Shown here in pieces: positions 52,062 to 64,000 of a stretch of DNA of 64,000 nt. The stretch's first letter is position 1. Each line of letters starts with the position of its first letter. The stretch is from Struthio camelus. Lineage: Eukaryota > Chordata > Aves > Struthioniformes > Struthionidae. The position numbers were made by a program, and so were the translations under genes. The notes beneath the pieces were generated by a model. The model did not search any database. It was not told the DNA's origin and saw only the letters and a program-made list of their open reading frames with translations. The stretch is taken from positions 72,985,088 through 73,049,087 of the forward strand of contig NC_090945.1 of NCBI RefSeq assembly GCF_040807025.1, written 5' to 3'.

Positions 52062-55000
52062 CTCACCAGTCCTCGCAGCACCCCTGCACTTACTGCTTAG
52101 AGCTGAAAAGTGACCTCAGCAGGGTGCTTCCACCCACAGGATCACTATGTCCCCAGAGCAGAAACGGCCTGCAGCAACCTCCTTTTGCAGTTGTACCTGT
52201 TTGCCCACATTTCTCTGCTCCCCAAGGCTAAGCTGCCCTGCTAGCAAGCTGTTAGCTTTCCAACCATCGTCCCCCGTTGCTGCTTGAAAGCAGCAAATGG
52301 TGGTGTACAACATTATAATTGCAAATATTTCTGCTTTGTTTTCATCTCAACAAAAAGAGGTTTGGAACGAAAGGAGAACAGAGGCTTGCCAATGCATGAA
52401 GTTTTATGGGCTTATGTCCCAAAATTATATGATCTAAGTCAGTCAGTTAGGAGCTACATCAGTGCTTTGAATACAACTTCAAAACAAAGGAATTCCCGAA
52501 TAGACAATAAGGGGTTGCTTTAGAAAATAAATAAGCAATACTAGAACAGATAATATCAAAACTGCTGTAATTAACGTCCCTGTAAAATGAAAAAGTGACA
52601 GAAATGAAAACAGCGTGATAGTCATACCTTAGTAGAAATGTATTCATTTATACATTAGTCTAAAACTACAGTCAAAGGTAAAGGACAATTAGATGGTTTG
52701 CTAAGTTAAACACTTGAAAGTGAAGAAAGTCAGGTTGCTCATGACCTCACAAATCATTTTTTGAATTTTTCTATTCACTTAATTATAAAGATAATAGTTC
52801 AGAATGACTTTTAAGGATCCCTGAGGTAAACTGAATTGTCAGCTCCCCTGCTTTTGTCACGATCTTATTCTTCTTCCCTTTGAATTCCCCACCTCATGTA
52901 TTCAAGCACGGTGTGAGAACTTCAATTGTGCTTTTTCTGCTTCTACTGATTGCATGTAAAATCTTGAGAGTTGCAACCCAAAAGGAAAAAAATTAAAATA
53001 TCCTAATTCATTATTTCAGAAAACCTTTTAAACTATAAGATTTTTTTTCGGAGACACAATTTATGCTATTTTGAGACGAGCACCGCCTTAAGCACTAGGA
53101 ATGTTAGGTACTGAATCCTGTGGACACTATGCAGACACCAGAATAAAAAGGCTAATTTTTCACACTGATTTTCAATGTAGCAAGGATCTCTAACTTCTGT
53201 TAACTTAGTAAGCTTATAAATGAAAACTGAGGTAATGTATTCATTTCAAAGGAATACAGGCTCTTGATGTAGCAAGGCACACTAAGACTATATTAATATG
53301 AGACTCTTACATCAAGGTAGCTAACTGGAGAGCAGCAACCTTGTAAAAAAACACCTAGTATTTGCAGTGAAGGCATATATAGTAAGGTCAAGATGGGAAC
53401 TCAGATCCCCTGAGGCACTAGACAAGGCTGCTTACAATCCGTTCAAACTAAAAGACTTGTACTTCTGTCACCAGCCCATGATATAAAGCCTTACAAACTG
53501 CCAAGTCAAATCTTTCCAAACAGGCAACAGCTTAAGTTCAGAGGAACAGAAATGATCTTTATTTTAAATGCTTGATAGCTCCAATAACCTCCAAATAACA
53601 TAGCTTGCATTCTGGGATCACTTTTCTGCAAGTAGGCAAAGTTGCAAACAGTATAAATTAAAAGTGGTAAAAGTATTTACTGGCAACCAAAGTTTTTAGG
53701 AGCACAATTTTATATGTCTCTGCATAGCTTCAGCATAAATAGGGTAATATTAATACTACAAGAAGGTCTGTTTACACACTGCTCCAAGAATTTTCTTGCA
53801 AAGGAAAAAAACCCTTGCCTTTGCCATTATTCTTTTTGATCACAAATCCTGCTCAGCTTAAAAAATTAAAGTCTCTTTTTATGTTTATATGATTCTAATC
53901 CTGTGATGAGGGAAGGAAGAGATAATTACTTAGAACATTTGACAAAGCCGTTTATTATGATAAGTAATTCATTATTTTTTGTCTATAAAGCACGTCCTAC
54001 CTGAGCTTACTACACTGTGGAGGAACATCACTTACCATATGTTACTCTGCTCAAGTAGCAGTCAAAGTTATAGTTTCTCTGTCAGTAGACAAAGGGTGAG
54101 AATCTTTCCTTTTTGGACAAAGCGTCTTGCAGTTCTCCCTGACTAACTAAAAACAATCCATACTGCCACAAAAGAAGCTGTGAAACACAATGAAGCCACT
54201 TCTTTGGGTTTCCAGAAGTCCCAGTTCCTACATTTGTAACGGGAAGTGTTGTGTATGCATGTATATTTCTGTACAAGCCATTCCATGTGCAACGCCCATC
54301 CATCCGGTATCCCTTGTTCTACCTGGGGCTTGGCTAGGGTACTCCATTTCTTGCATCTTTACCCCAGCATCCTGTTTCCTGCTGACACAATTAGCTTCCT
54401 CAGCCACTGCTGTGACCTGACAGAGAGCACAGTATTCGCCCTTCCTCATGGTTGCAATTGGGCAGTTGCCACCTCTCATCGAATCTAAAGTTTTGGCTTC
54501 TGCAGCTAAGGCAGTTTCCATTTCCATCTTTTGGAGAGACCTGAGTTCAAAATAATAGGAAAACAGGCAAAGTCATCTGCAAAACCTTTAGTGAGAGCTC
54601 TCTTTTCTACTCAGGATCAGTATACAAAATGTATAACAAAGCAATGCTGCCTCATCAGGAAATACATTTCTCTTCCCTCTGCTTCACCATACATTTGGAA
54701 GTTGATAGGATGGAAAAAGAAAATGTAGTGCTTCTTCCCAATAAGTGTGTTATTATAGCTTCCCATGACTGTACCCAATCTCACCACACAGGGCTCTGTA
54801 CTTAGATGCAAAATAAAAGTGGTTTGTTATTGCAAAGTGCTGAGACTGCACTTTTCTCACTGATGTATGTAAGCAAAATTATTGCAGAGCTAAGAATTGC
54901 ACGCAGGCCTGTTACACTGATTGCTCCCAATTATTCTCCCTGCTCATTTCACTAATACTACGAAAAATAAGTCTTTCTTCAGCATACACAACTCTGCAAC

Positions 55001-55701
55001 CTGAAAGTAAAATTGCCAAGTTAGAGAAATGAGTGGAGAGAAAGTTGTCAGCACAAATAAAAGGTAAAAAAGCTAAGAAGTTGGAACAGACCGTAAGAGG
55101 GAGAAGAGAGAAAGGAGAACTGAGGACAAGAAGAAAAAAATGGTATGAATGTGGAAAGGAAGAACAGAGGCTTATGCACCTGGAAAATCTGGAGTGAAGA
55201 GGATACAATATCAATGCAAACCTTTGGCTGAGATGCCTGAGAAACTCTCTGGAGGAAATGTCTTTGAGGTCAACCCTGCTTGGTGTTCATACAGTTTTTA
55301 GAACGAGGTTATACAGCTTCAGCTACGCTTTAGTATTGCCCTTGTGCAGACAGGTATGGAGAAGGAAAATATGAGAAGCTAGGAACGTATTGTCAGAATT
55401 GTTCAGTGAGGAGGTCCCAACTAGCCCCAAATCTACCACTCCTTGTCCTCATTGACTGATGGTGAGGCAGGGAAGAAAAGAAAATGGCCTCTACACTTCA
55501 TTGTCTTCCAGAGTCTCTGTGTTTATCATATAAGACCAAAGGTAGAAACTTTAGTTAAGTAGCTAAAAAAATTTAGCAGGCTGGAAGCTTGTCAGCTATG
55601 CTGCTTATTGGAGGAAACAAGTTTTGAAAATGGTTGAGGTTCCCGAGGAGCTCAGGAGTAATTCAGATTGTAGATGAAAGGCTGATGTAGGTGAAAAGAG
55701 T
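52062..55701. other. Intergenic, no gene seen
   Basis: AT-rich apart from a slightly GC-richer patch at 52080-52280. No exon, RNA gene or recognised repeat. Open frames under 105 codons. Confidence 0.55.
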
Positions 55702-55791
55702 ATCACAGAATCACAGAATCACAGAATCGTTTAGGTTGGAAGGGACCTCTGGAGGTCATCTAGTCCAACCTCCCTGCTCAAGCAGGGTCAC

Positions 55792-56061
55792 CTAGAGCAG
55801 ATTGCCCAGGATCACATCCAGACGAGTTTTGAATATCTCCAGCGAAGGAGACTCCACTACCTCTCTGGGCAACCTGTTCCAGTGCTCAGTCATCCTCACA
55901 GTGAAGAAGTTTTTTCTCAGGTTTAGGTGGAACTTCCTGTGGTTCAGTTTGTGCCCATTGCCTCTTGTCCTGTCGCTGGGCACCACGGAGAAGAGACTGA
56001 CCTCATCCTCTTGACACTCCCCCTTCAGATACTTGTACACGTTGATGAGATCCCCTCTCAA
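55792..56061 (-). pseudogene. CR1 reverse transcriptase C-terminal fragment
   Basis: Contains [24 protein letters not shown] and [15 protein letters not shown], the conserved C-terminal blocks of CR1 ORF2. It is in the same frame as the fragment at 56110-56331, separated by a stop codon at 56110-56112. Remnant only. Confidence 0.85.
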
Positions 56062-56131
56062 TCTTCTCTTCTCCAGGCTGAACAGGCCCAGCTCTTGCAG
56101 TCTTTCTTCCTAGGAGAGGTGCTCCAGCCCT

Positions 56132-56749
56132 CTAATCATCTTGGTAGCCCTCCGCTGCACTCTCTCCATGAGTGCCATGTCTCTCTTGTCCTGGGGAGCC
56201 CAGAACTGGACCCAGTACTCCAGGTGAGGCCTCCCCAGGGCTGAGGAGAGGGGCAGGATCCCTCGTCCTGCTGGCAACACTCTGCCTAATGCACCCCAGG
56301 ATCCCCTTGGCCTTCTTGGCCACAAGGGCACATTGCTGGCTCATGGTCAACTTGTTGTCCACCAGCACTCCCAGGTCCTTCTCGGCAGAGCTGCTTTCCA
56401 GCAGGTCAGCCCCCAGCCTGTCCTGGTGCATGGGGTTATTCCTCCCCAGGTGCAGGACCCTGCCCTTGCCTTTGTGGAACTTCAGGAGGTTCCTCTCTGC
56501 AAATCTCTCCAGCCTGTCCAGGTCCCTCTGAAGGGCAGCACAGTCTTCTGGTGTGTCAGCCTCTCCCCCCAGTTTAGTATCATCAGCAAACTTGCTGAGG
56601 GTGCACTCTGTCCCTTCCTCCAGGTCATTGATGAATATATTGAACAAGACTGGACCCAGTATTGACCCCTGGGGGACACCACTAGCCACAGGCCTCCAAC
56701 TTGACTCTGCACCATTCACCACAACCCTCCTCCTCTGCATCAAGGACAA
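56132..56749 (-). pseudogene. CR1 reverse transcriptase fragment (upstream part)
   Basis: Open frame of 205 codons covering RT motifs ([35 protein letters not shown]). From about codon 164 the frame leaves the CR1 protein, and the continuation ([22 protein letters not shown]) is found in another minus frame from about 56250 down. Non-functional remnant inside the CR1 element. Confidence 0.85.
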
Positions 56750-56755
56750 GAAAAG

Positions 56756-59700
56756 GGATGTTCAATCATCCTGAGTACAAGGCCAGCTCTTGCCACCCTC
56801 TGGCTGATGGAGAAAGGGCATTGGCTTCTGTCTCCCGTGTGCCGATGTCCCAGATGTCTGGGAGGCTGGGTGGTAGGGAACTGTAGACTCTGAATTACAG
56901 CATAAAGAAAAGGCTTAAGCTTAAGGAGCTTTACAGGTGAAAGCAAAAGCAAAGCTCAGGTATTTTGGTTCTAGAAATGGTACTGTGCCTCTGTTTCTTT
57001 GATATAACATCTCTTTAATTTGCCTTAGTTTTGAGGGGGATAGTTATGAGATTGAATAGCAAAAGGTGGCATAGGCAAGATCATTGTTTTGAACAGTGAA
57101 GTGAGCCTGACATTCCCCAAACCCAAATAAATCTCGGTGTTTTCTGTCAGTCAGAAAACCTATGATACATATGATACAGGTAATTTAGTCTTATCTTGAA
57201 ATGATCTGCATGGATTTTTCTTACTATTTAGGAAGAAAAAGTAATCATGCTCTGCCTGGTCAAGATAAACCAGTGGCCTTGAAATTTGGAAACAATATAT
57301 ATTCGACCACACAAACTAATAAGGCACCAGTGTTTTAGCAGACATTATAAAACATAAAATTAGATGGAAAATTGCCTTAAGCCCCTATAAATTAAAATTG
57401 CTCTTTTTATAGCAAAAATGAGCCTTATATAGCAACAAACAATTTTGTGATCTTCATTTAACCAGCCAATTTCATATGGCAAACAGCATTTATTCATCCT
57501 GCTCCAGTGACCTAACCAGCAATTTACAATGTGATGCCTTGCATATTTTCACAGCATTGTAAAAAAATGAGGTTCTGTAGATTTATTTGATCCCTGCTGA
57601 AAAATTATTTTTTTAACTCCTCCTAACCAGCGTAAACTGGAAATTGTTCTTAATGTAATTCTCTTGCTTACCATTCACTCATTAATCAGGAAACTAATTA
57701 GAGCCAGTTTGCTTACTCTAATTTGAAGAAGTGAAAGTAACATATGTTGACAGTTAATTTGGATTTTTTTTTTGTTAACAAGCGTACGAGTTTTTATAAT
57801 GAAATAATATTTGATACTGATATAGAAAAACATGGACTAATAAATTGCAACAGGCTGGGAAAATGCAGTATGTTAATCACTCTGGGAATAATAACATAGA
57901 TCATTTAGTGCTCTAGTTTTTCTGTTGATGATTTTCCATTTTAGCTATTTTTATACGGTGTTACAGTGACTTGATTTGGAACTTCTCAAATGCACGTCAA
58001 TACAAGTTTTCAGCATTTTCTGAGTTTGTACAGGGCCAGTGCAATTTCTGAGACCGAGTTAAAAGAGAAATATTACGCATCTAGGCTTCATTTCAAAAAA
58101 TTCTGTCATCTTGGCTTTTTAAAAATGTCAATATTCATAAAAGGGTGCCATCTGACACCCTGCAAGCCTCTTAGTAAGTAGTTGATCTAAAGCCCACCCA
58201 AATGATTTGCAGTTTTTGCTCTGACCTGCTTCATCATTGGAGCAGATCAGCGTCAGACAGATACAGAGGCAACACAAACATCCCCACCTGAATTGCCTGT
58301 TGTCTAGATGCTAACTTTTACCTGGCTGCATGCGAGTTTGATGGTAGAAGAAGAATCCTGACACATGGAGTCTTCAGTCCGGCTCGTTCAGGTGACCATA
58401 GCAGTGCTGTCTTAACCCAGGCTAGAAATCAGGAACCCCTGCAAGTATCTCAAGTATGTAATTTGGGTTATGCACTCTTTGTGACGACCCATGCTGATGT
58501 CCATACCACTGTGTCCTTAACTACTCTTGTTGCTCAGTTTTGCTAGAAGGAAGTTGTCGTTGGCATTTCTTGAACACATGCCTTCATTTGCTGCTCAGAT
58601 ATAGCCACGGAGGGAGAAGAGTGCTTACTCTCCATGTTTACACAGTCCTAGGTGAGCTGCTAAAATGCCTGAGGAGAGATGAGGACACATTTGCTTAGCA
58701 GCCATTGCACTGACACGGTCAGTTTATTTCCTGCATACCAGCTAAAAGCCATCAAACAGCACCATCTTTCAGTCATATCCAACTAGACTGAAAAGAAATC
58801 ACCGAGTTTCAAACACTACCATCCTTTCCCTATCTCACTAGCCAGACATCTTCTTTAACATAATTACTTTTAGGACTCCTCTGCTCTGCAGACATATAAA
58901 CACTGCTTAAAAATGGTATCTGCAGACAAATAGAAAACATAAAGCAATATAGTAGGGAAGAAAACATTAAGTTCTTCAAATTACCTTTTAGCACAGATTC
59001 TATGTTCCTTATATATCCATTATGAAGAACTATGCGATAATGCCAAGTGATATAGCTGGAAAAAGCAGACAAACTCTTGAGTGCACCAGCTTCTCACCTG
59101 GTCTAATAATAGTTATTACTTTTCTGCAAGGGCTTGTATTGCTTATATCTTCAGACCATCATAGCTGCCCCACTATACTGACCCTTGTCATGATTTATCT
59201 TGAGGAAGGAAGTGTATAAAAACTTCTAAAGTCAAAGCTTGATTTGGAGAAGACAAATTAAGATGTCTTTTCCTCTTAGAAGATAATATGTTCAGTGCAC
59301 GGCTAGTTCAAACTATTTACATTGAAGTTACTGCTCTGGTACCTTTGTGTGAGGTGGGAGGTCCCACCCTAGATGCAGACACGGAGCTGAAGCATTGTCC
59401 TGTGTTACTGTTGTTCTGTGCTCTCTTGGATGTTGGACCAGGACATTTGGAGGTAAGTCCTATGGTTTGCAGCGCAGCTCCAAGCTAAGCCGTTCTTTGG
59501 ACCCCTCCCAGGATTCTGCAGGGTACCGTGCAGCTGGAGGGCATCTCCAAGGCTGAACCCACTCATTTACTGTGCCTAACACCCATACTCACAGTGCTCT
59601 AACACATGGCAGAAGTCATATTAGCTCTGGAGTAGCTCTAGTGGAGTAGAAAGGAAGACTGAACAAAAGTTCTCCAAAAAAGTGTTCTGCATGCAACAAG

Positions 59701-62700
59701 GGAAGTTTTTATGTTGAAAAGCATCCCATGTCCAAGAAGAATGCAAAAGCTTTAAGTCTTTTTCACATGATCAGAAACACCTCAGACACCCCCAGATCAA
59801 GTGTACGATAGCTAACGCGTTCATGACAATCCCTACTGCTGGGACATAATGTGGAAAGTAAGAGGATTAACGCTGTGTGTGATTGACCTTCTTAGGGGCT
59901 CTTGCATTGTGCAGAGAGTAGGGCACCACAACCAATGCTGCCTAGCAGGCAGGCAAATCAAAAAAGCTAGAGGAACAAGACCTACTTTCTGACTAACTTG
60001 GGGAAGAGAATAAGCTGTTCCCACAGGTAAGACAGGAGCTGGGGCTCTTCCTTGCACAAAGCAGCTGTGAGCTGCTGCTCACATGGGGTCCTTTCAGCCT
60101 TATCCATGAGACTCGTGTGCAGTACAGGCTGTTGAGGCCAATCCGGCCAATCTCTTAAACACATGTAACTCCATCTCGCAGTCCGATAAAAAAATGCAGC
60201 AGTGCCTACCAAACAGACTGTGCACAGGCTAACACCTGAGGTGGTCTACTGTTGCTCTAGGCCAGCGAAAGCCTAGGATGCTGCTGCTGTTAAAGCACAT
60301 CTACGAGGCACGTGCGGCATTGGTGCAGGGTGTGCAGCCTGCCTGTGCTTCTGCTGCTCAGGCTAACCCTTCTACGTAGATCAGAAGTGCTGCTTGGGTA
60401 CTGAATAGTGCCAACGCCTTACCAAGGTAAATTATAAGATCATGCTGTGGTTTAAATTCCCAGCTTACAGAAAATGCTCCTTCAACAACAAGCTTGGCAT
60501 GGTGATGTGTCACTACAAAGGTGCTCTTGAAGTTACTGCATGTTAGATGGGGTAGCTACAAAAAGGCACCAAGCATGTGTGGAGAACAATTCATGAAGAT
60601 CCTTTAAGATACCTGGAATACTTGTCACTTGGTTCTGACCAGATTCAATGCAGGGCTTTCCCCAGCTTTCAAGGTTCTGGGAGAAGGGGAAATACCATAT
60701 TTACATACATACCTATAAGATACATACATAGTTTATATATTTAGACATATACATCTTTTTTTCACTTTTACTGACATTTTTAAAAATTCAGAGCTTTAAC
60801 AGAAAGAGTCACCCACTTTTTAAAACAGAAGTTTCAGGCAAACAAATCATATTGGCTATAGAGGCAAGCCATATGCCCATATAAAGCCATATGCCCTATA
60901 TATGGGGTTTTATTGAAAGCTGCCTTCTGACTAGCCAGTTTTATGCGATACTTGGAAGAGTACAACTGAGCAATACAAATTTCTATTGTAAACACTCCTT
61001 TTTTGACTGAAATGGAAATGATATTTTAAACAATATGTTTTTAAAAAATGATATTTTATGAAAAAATCCAAACATGAAACTTGTACTTAAAAATTGCTTT
61101 AAAGTAACCTAAACTTTTGACTTCTATGTCCTTTATCTTTGCCCTCAAACTCTTGGATGCCGTCTGAAAAAGGCCTGGATTTGGCAGAGAAATATAGGAG
61201 GAAAATGAAAAGACACCTTCTAAAGAAAGAGAGGAGAAAATCTCTAAATCCAGACCGAAAATTTCATCAGAAAAAAATGATTTTTTTTTCCTCGCAGTGC
61301 TTGAACAACTTTAATTCTTACAAGCAACCACTAGAGGTCAGCTGTGTTTTTAATATGATGAAATTAGTTCTACATTCCACTTAATTTTATCCTGATTTTT
61401 TTGTCTTTCAATTTCTTTTGATAAAAACTAAGAAAGAAATAAAGTAATTCCTGGGCTTTACTTTTGAAAGTAAATCCAAGAGCCTGTCATGGACTGGAAA
61501 TGATAGAAAGCAGAAAAATGTAGTATTCAAAGTACTTCCGCAGAGATAGTTTTCAACATAATATTGGAAAATCTTCATGGCTTTATGGAAAACAGACATA
61601 ATTAGGTGATCAGCTGGCAGAAATTAGCATAGATCTGTTAATTTCAAGCAAATGACTATTTCAAACTATAACACTCAGTACTAGTTTATTCTCTGTCAAT
61701 GATCTAGGTCTCTATTTTGACAGCAGTCTGAATATATGACAAATTTTCAGATTTCAAATCTTTACAGGCTCACTTTAATTTTGCTTTATTTTGTATTTGA
61801 CGTTTTAAATGGCCAGGGCATGCTTGAGCTTTTTGAGGACTTTCAATTCAAGAGTTAAACTAGCCCTCTGCTCTCCATTTCAAGGTCCAAGTGATTTCCT
61901 TTCTGTTCCACACAAACACATGAACTACTCACAGGTTTCCCCTGAAAATCTCCCATACAGTCAAAAACACTTGTGATTCCTCTCTTTCCAGACAGGGAAA
62001 TTAGGCCAGCACTGGGAGGCTTTCTAGGCAGTTTTCTCCATCATCTATTTCTAAAGATTTATTCTTTTAGCTGACCACTCTAAAATCACGTTGGAGGGTG
62101 TGTATGGCCAGAGAGCAGTCAGGAGTTTCTAGCTTCTGGCAGTCTCTCCAGAGGCTGGATATACTGTGCTCGGGCCTCACTCAAGCTCAGAAATTTGGAT
62201 TTTTACTTCAGTGCACTATCAGAGTGACCACATGCTGTGTCATGTAACACTGCTGTAACTGGGAGTATAATTTGAGCCAGACACTGTGATATGGGTTTTA
62301 ATGCAATGCACTTTAAGGCTGAATCATTTAGTACTAGGCACAGCGTGGCAATGAGTCAACACGGAGTTAATGCCAGCCCACACAGGAAAGGCAGGCATGC
62401 AGATACTGAGTCATTTGTATTGCACTTTGCTGTGAAACACCTTGCAGACAAAACTCAGAGGAATTACTGTACTTAATATGGTTTATGTCATTTATTCATT
62501 GCTCAGATGCATTACTCTGAATCCGTTCCCTGGCAGTTTTCCCGGTTTAACTGGGCATGGCTGTTATTAGGGTTCTGAAAAAAACACATCCTTTCCTGCA
62601 TGTGCCAGCCGGCGAATTACCTGTGATGGCTCCCTTAGCCCTCTGCTTTCTGCGCTGCACGACAGATCAGTATTTTATGATGTACCCACCTAATTTAACG

Positions 62701-64000
62701 ACTCAGAGGGGCAAGTGTTGAGCAGGACAAACACGTGTAACAGTTTAGCAAATCAGGAAACGGCACTGTGGGATCTTCCCACATCTGAGTGACTGAAGCC
62801 TGGAGTGTTATGAAGAAGGCTTTGGTCCTCTAGGCTTGCACTACTAAATATCTGAGCAATGCAGATGTCACAACCTTTCTGCTCGGCCAATAAGCCTGGA
62901 GTGTCTGTAAATTGGCTCTGATCTCTGTCTAATATTTAATCATCATTTTTACTTCAGTTCCCGTACTTTTGCCTGGGTCAGCCTGGCAGAAACAAGAGGA
63001 CATGCCCTGTGCGCTTCTGCAGAGCAACCTCTGAGCGCATATAAAGCAAACTTGTGTCTGCCTTCAAAGGAGCCCACCTGGACAGGACTTTCCTTAGCTG
63101 GAAAGGCAGAGGAGAGAGAGGCCCAACATACAAACGGTGTGCGGTGGCAGGACCCATTGGCCAAGGAGTTGTGAGGGAGCTCCCCAGGAGAAGCCGGGGG
63201 CAGAGCTTCAGAGCCCCTCACCTGGGACTCTGGAGCAAAGCAAGCTGCCATCTGCCTGAGATCAGTGAAACAGGACTCAGTGCATATTCCTTGTTAAATG
63301 AAATGACTCCAACAACCCACTTGAGTCATATTCCCTTAGTTCTTATCCTAGTAGGAACTACTTTACAAAGCCTCAAACACTGACTCAGTGACAAGGAAAG
63401 AGAAACACTAGTAAAACAGTAATGGAATGATCATGATCGTGAAAGGAAACGTTCATCTGAATGAACAATCCTGCATCAGTATTTTGAGCAAAGCCTTCAA
63501 TTTAAGAAGTACAATTAACAGCACAGTTGGTTTTATGCCTCATGACCATGAAAGCAGAACAAAAATTAAAAAGCCTAGGAAAGAATAGGAAAGAAATGTC
63601 ATCATTCAAGTCACTACCTTCTATGTCCTTTTGTGTAAAATGCCGCATCCAAACACAGAACACAAGACTAGATCCAAGATCCTCAGATCCTCAAAGCCTT
63701 TTAGGATAGTTTTTTTTGTGACACAAAAGCCTGTCTGTCGCTGCTCAGGTCCAGGAGAGTATGAGCTGTGCTTTCACATCTTGAATCTCTCTTTCAAGGT
63801 GACTCATGTTTGAGTCCGGTTACATTCTGGAGGGCGCAACACTGAGGTTGGCTGGGCCTTGGTTAACCAGTGCCAAGGTTAATCAAGATTAAAGGGATCC
63901 TGGTATAATCATGCAAGGACCACTGCAGTGAGAGCTGAAAAGGTGAAAGCTGGAGGAAGAAGAAAGATCTGGCTGGCCTAAAATGATAAATTTGGTAGGA
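56756..64000. other. Intergenic, no gene seen
   Basis: AT-rich to the window end. Features seen are a direct 13-bp repeat AAGCCATATGCCC (60866-60878 and 60884-60896), TACATACA-type simple sequence near 60700-60750, and a donor-like GAG/GTAAGTCC at 59450 with no supporting exon. No RNA gene or recognised coding exon. Exons of CYTL1 or STK32B, the genes downstream of MSX1 in mammals, were looked for by eye and not found. Confidence 0.5.

Larger units (their letters stand above)
55702..56755 (-). mobile_element. CR1 LINE retrotransposon, 5'-truncated, inactive
   Basis: Non-LTR retrotransposon of the chicken-repeat-1 clade, minus strand. Its 3' end has three ATTCTGTG-type 8-bp repeats (55702-55725), preceded by the familiar 3' UTR (CTAGATGACCTCCAGAGGTC on the minus strand). 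The remaining coding part is the C-terminal portion of the reverse transcriptase, with [11 protein letters not shown] and the catalytic-box version FADDTK (56579-56590), then CR1 C-terminal blocks ending near [15 protein letters not shown] (stop at 55792). It lacks the endonuclease and the N-terminal half of the RT. The frame is broken by a shift near 56250-56258 and a stop at 56110-56112. It looks fairly young because motifs are well kept. Truncation at the 5' end is normal for CR1. Confidence 0.95.

Noticed and set aside
59288-59488. Exon-like frame ending at a GAG/GTAAGTCC donor
   Set aside because: No convincing acceptor or continuation in phase, and the peptide has no recognisable features.
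13745-64000. Exons of CYTL1 or STK32B
   Set aside because: Looked for characteristic stretches (such as a YLDIHNYC block or kinase HRDIKPDN and DFN motifs) in the translated frames and saw none.

Overview
This window looks like bird nuclear DNA. The evidence is a 5'-truncated CR1 (chicken repeat 1) LINE with the typical 8-bp ATTCTGTG tail, a second, older CR1 remnant, old palindromic repeats of a kind common in birds and reptiles, very CpG-rich islands set in AT-rich intergenic DNA, and one homeobox gene whose protein reads like an avian MSX1. The species cannot be decided from the sequence. The only gene I can support firmly is MSX1, on the + strand. It has two coding exons (9702-10194 and 11786-12219) separated by a 1,591-bp phase-1 intron, encodes 308 residues, and is followed by a short 3' UTR ending at an AATAAA signal at 12801-12806.

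Layout. 1-430: CpG-rich island cut by the window edge. 430-4700: non-coding, with simple repeats. 4740-5660: strong CpG island with no recognisable coding exon. 5830-8850: alternating AT-rich, homeodomain-motif-rich blocks that look like conserved enhancers, interrupted by a small CpG island at 7990-8220 and a short CpG-dense patch at 8426-8515. 9170-10350: the MSX1 promoter island with a CCAAT box, GC box, TATA-like element, 5' UTR, an overlapping upstream ORF, and exon 1. 10195-11785: intron. 11786-12825: exon 2 and 3' UTR. 12900-13740: a separate CpG island just beyond the poly(A) site. 13750-64000: about 50 kb of AT-rich, gene-poor DNA with microsatellites, old interspersed repeats, two compositionally odd GC-elevated segments (24060-24850 and 29360-30110), one clear CR1 LINE (55702-56755, minus strand), and a weakly supported two-exon small ORF near 49721-52061.

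How it works together. MSX1 is a homeodomain repressor acting in limb, craniofacial and neural-crest development. Its surroundings here are what is expected of a developmental regulator: several CpG islands across and around the gene, AT-rich candidate enhancers upstream, and a long gene-poor flank. The most testable new points are the uORF whose stop overlaps the second in-frame MSX1 start codon (ATGA), the avian-type N-terminus that lacks the first SUMO-type site of mammalian MSX1, the downstream CpG island as a possible antisense promoter, and the two in-phase exon-like ORFs at 49.7 and 51.9 kb. I did not find a convincing new multi-gene system.
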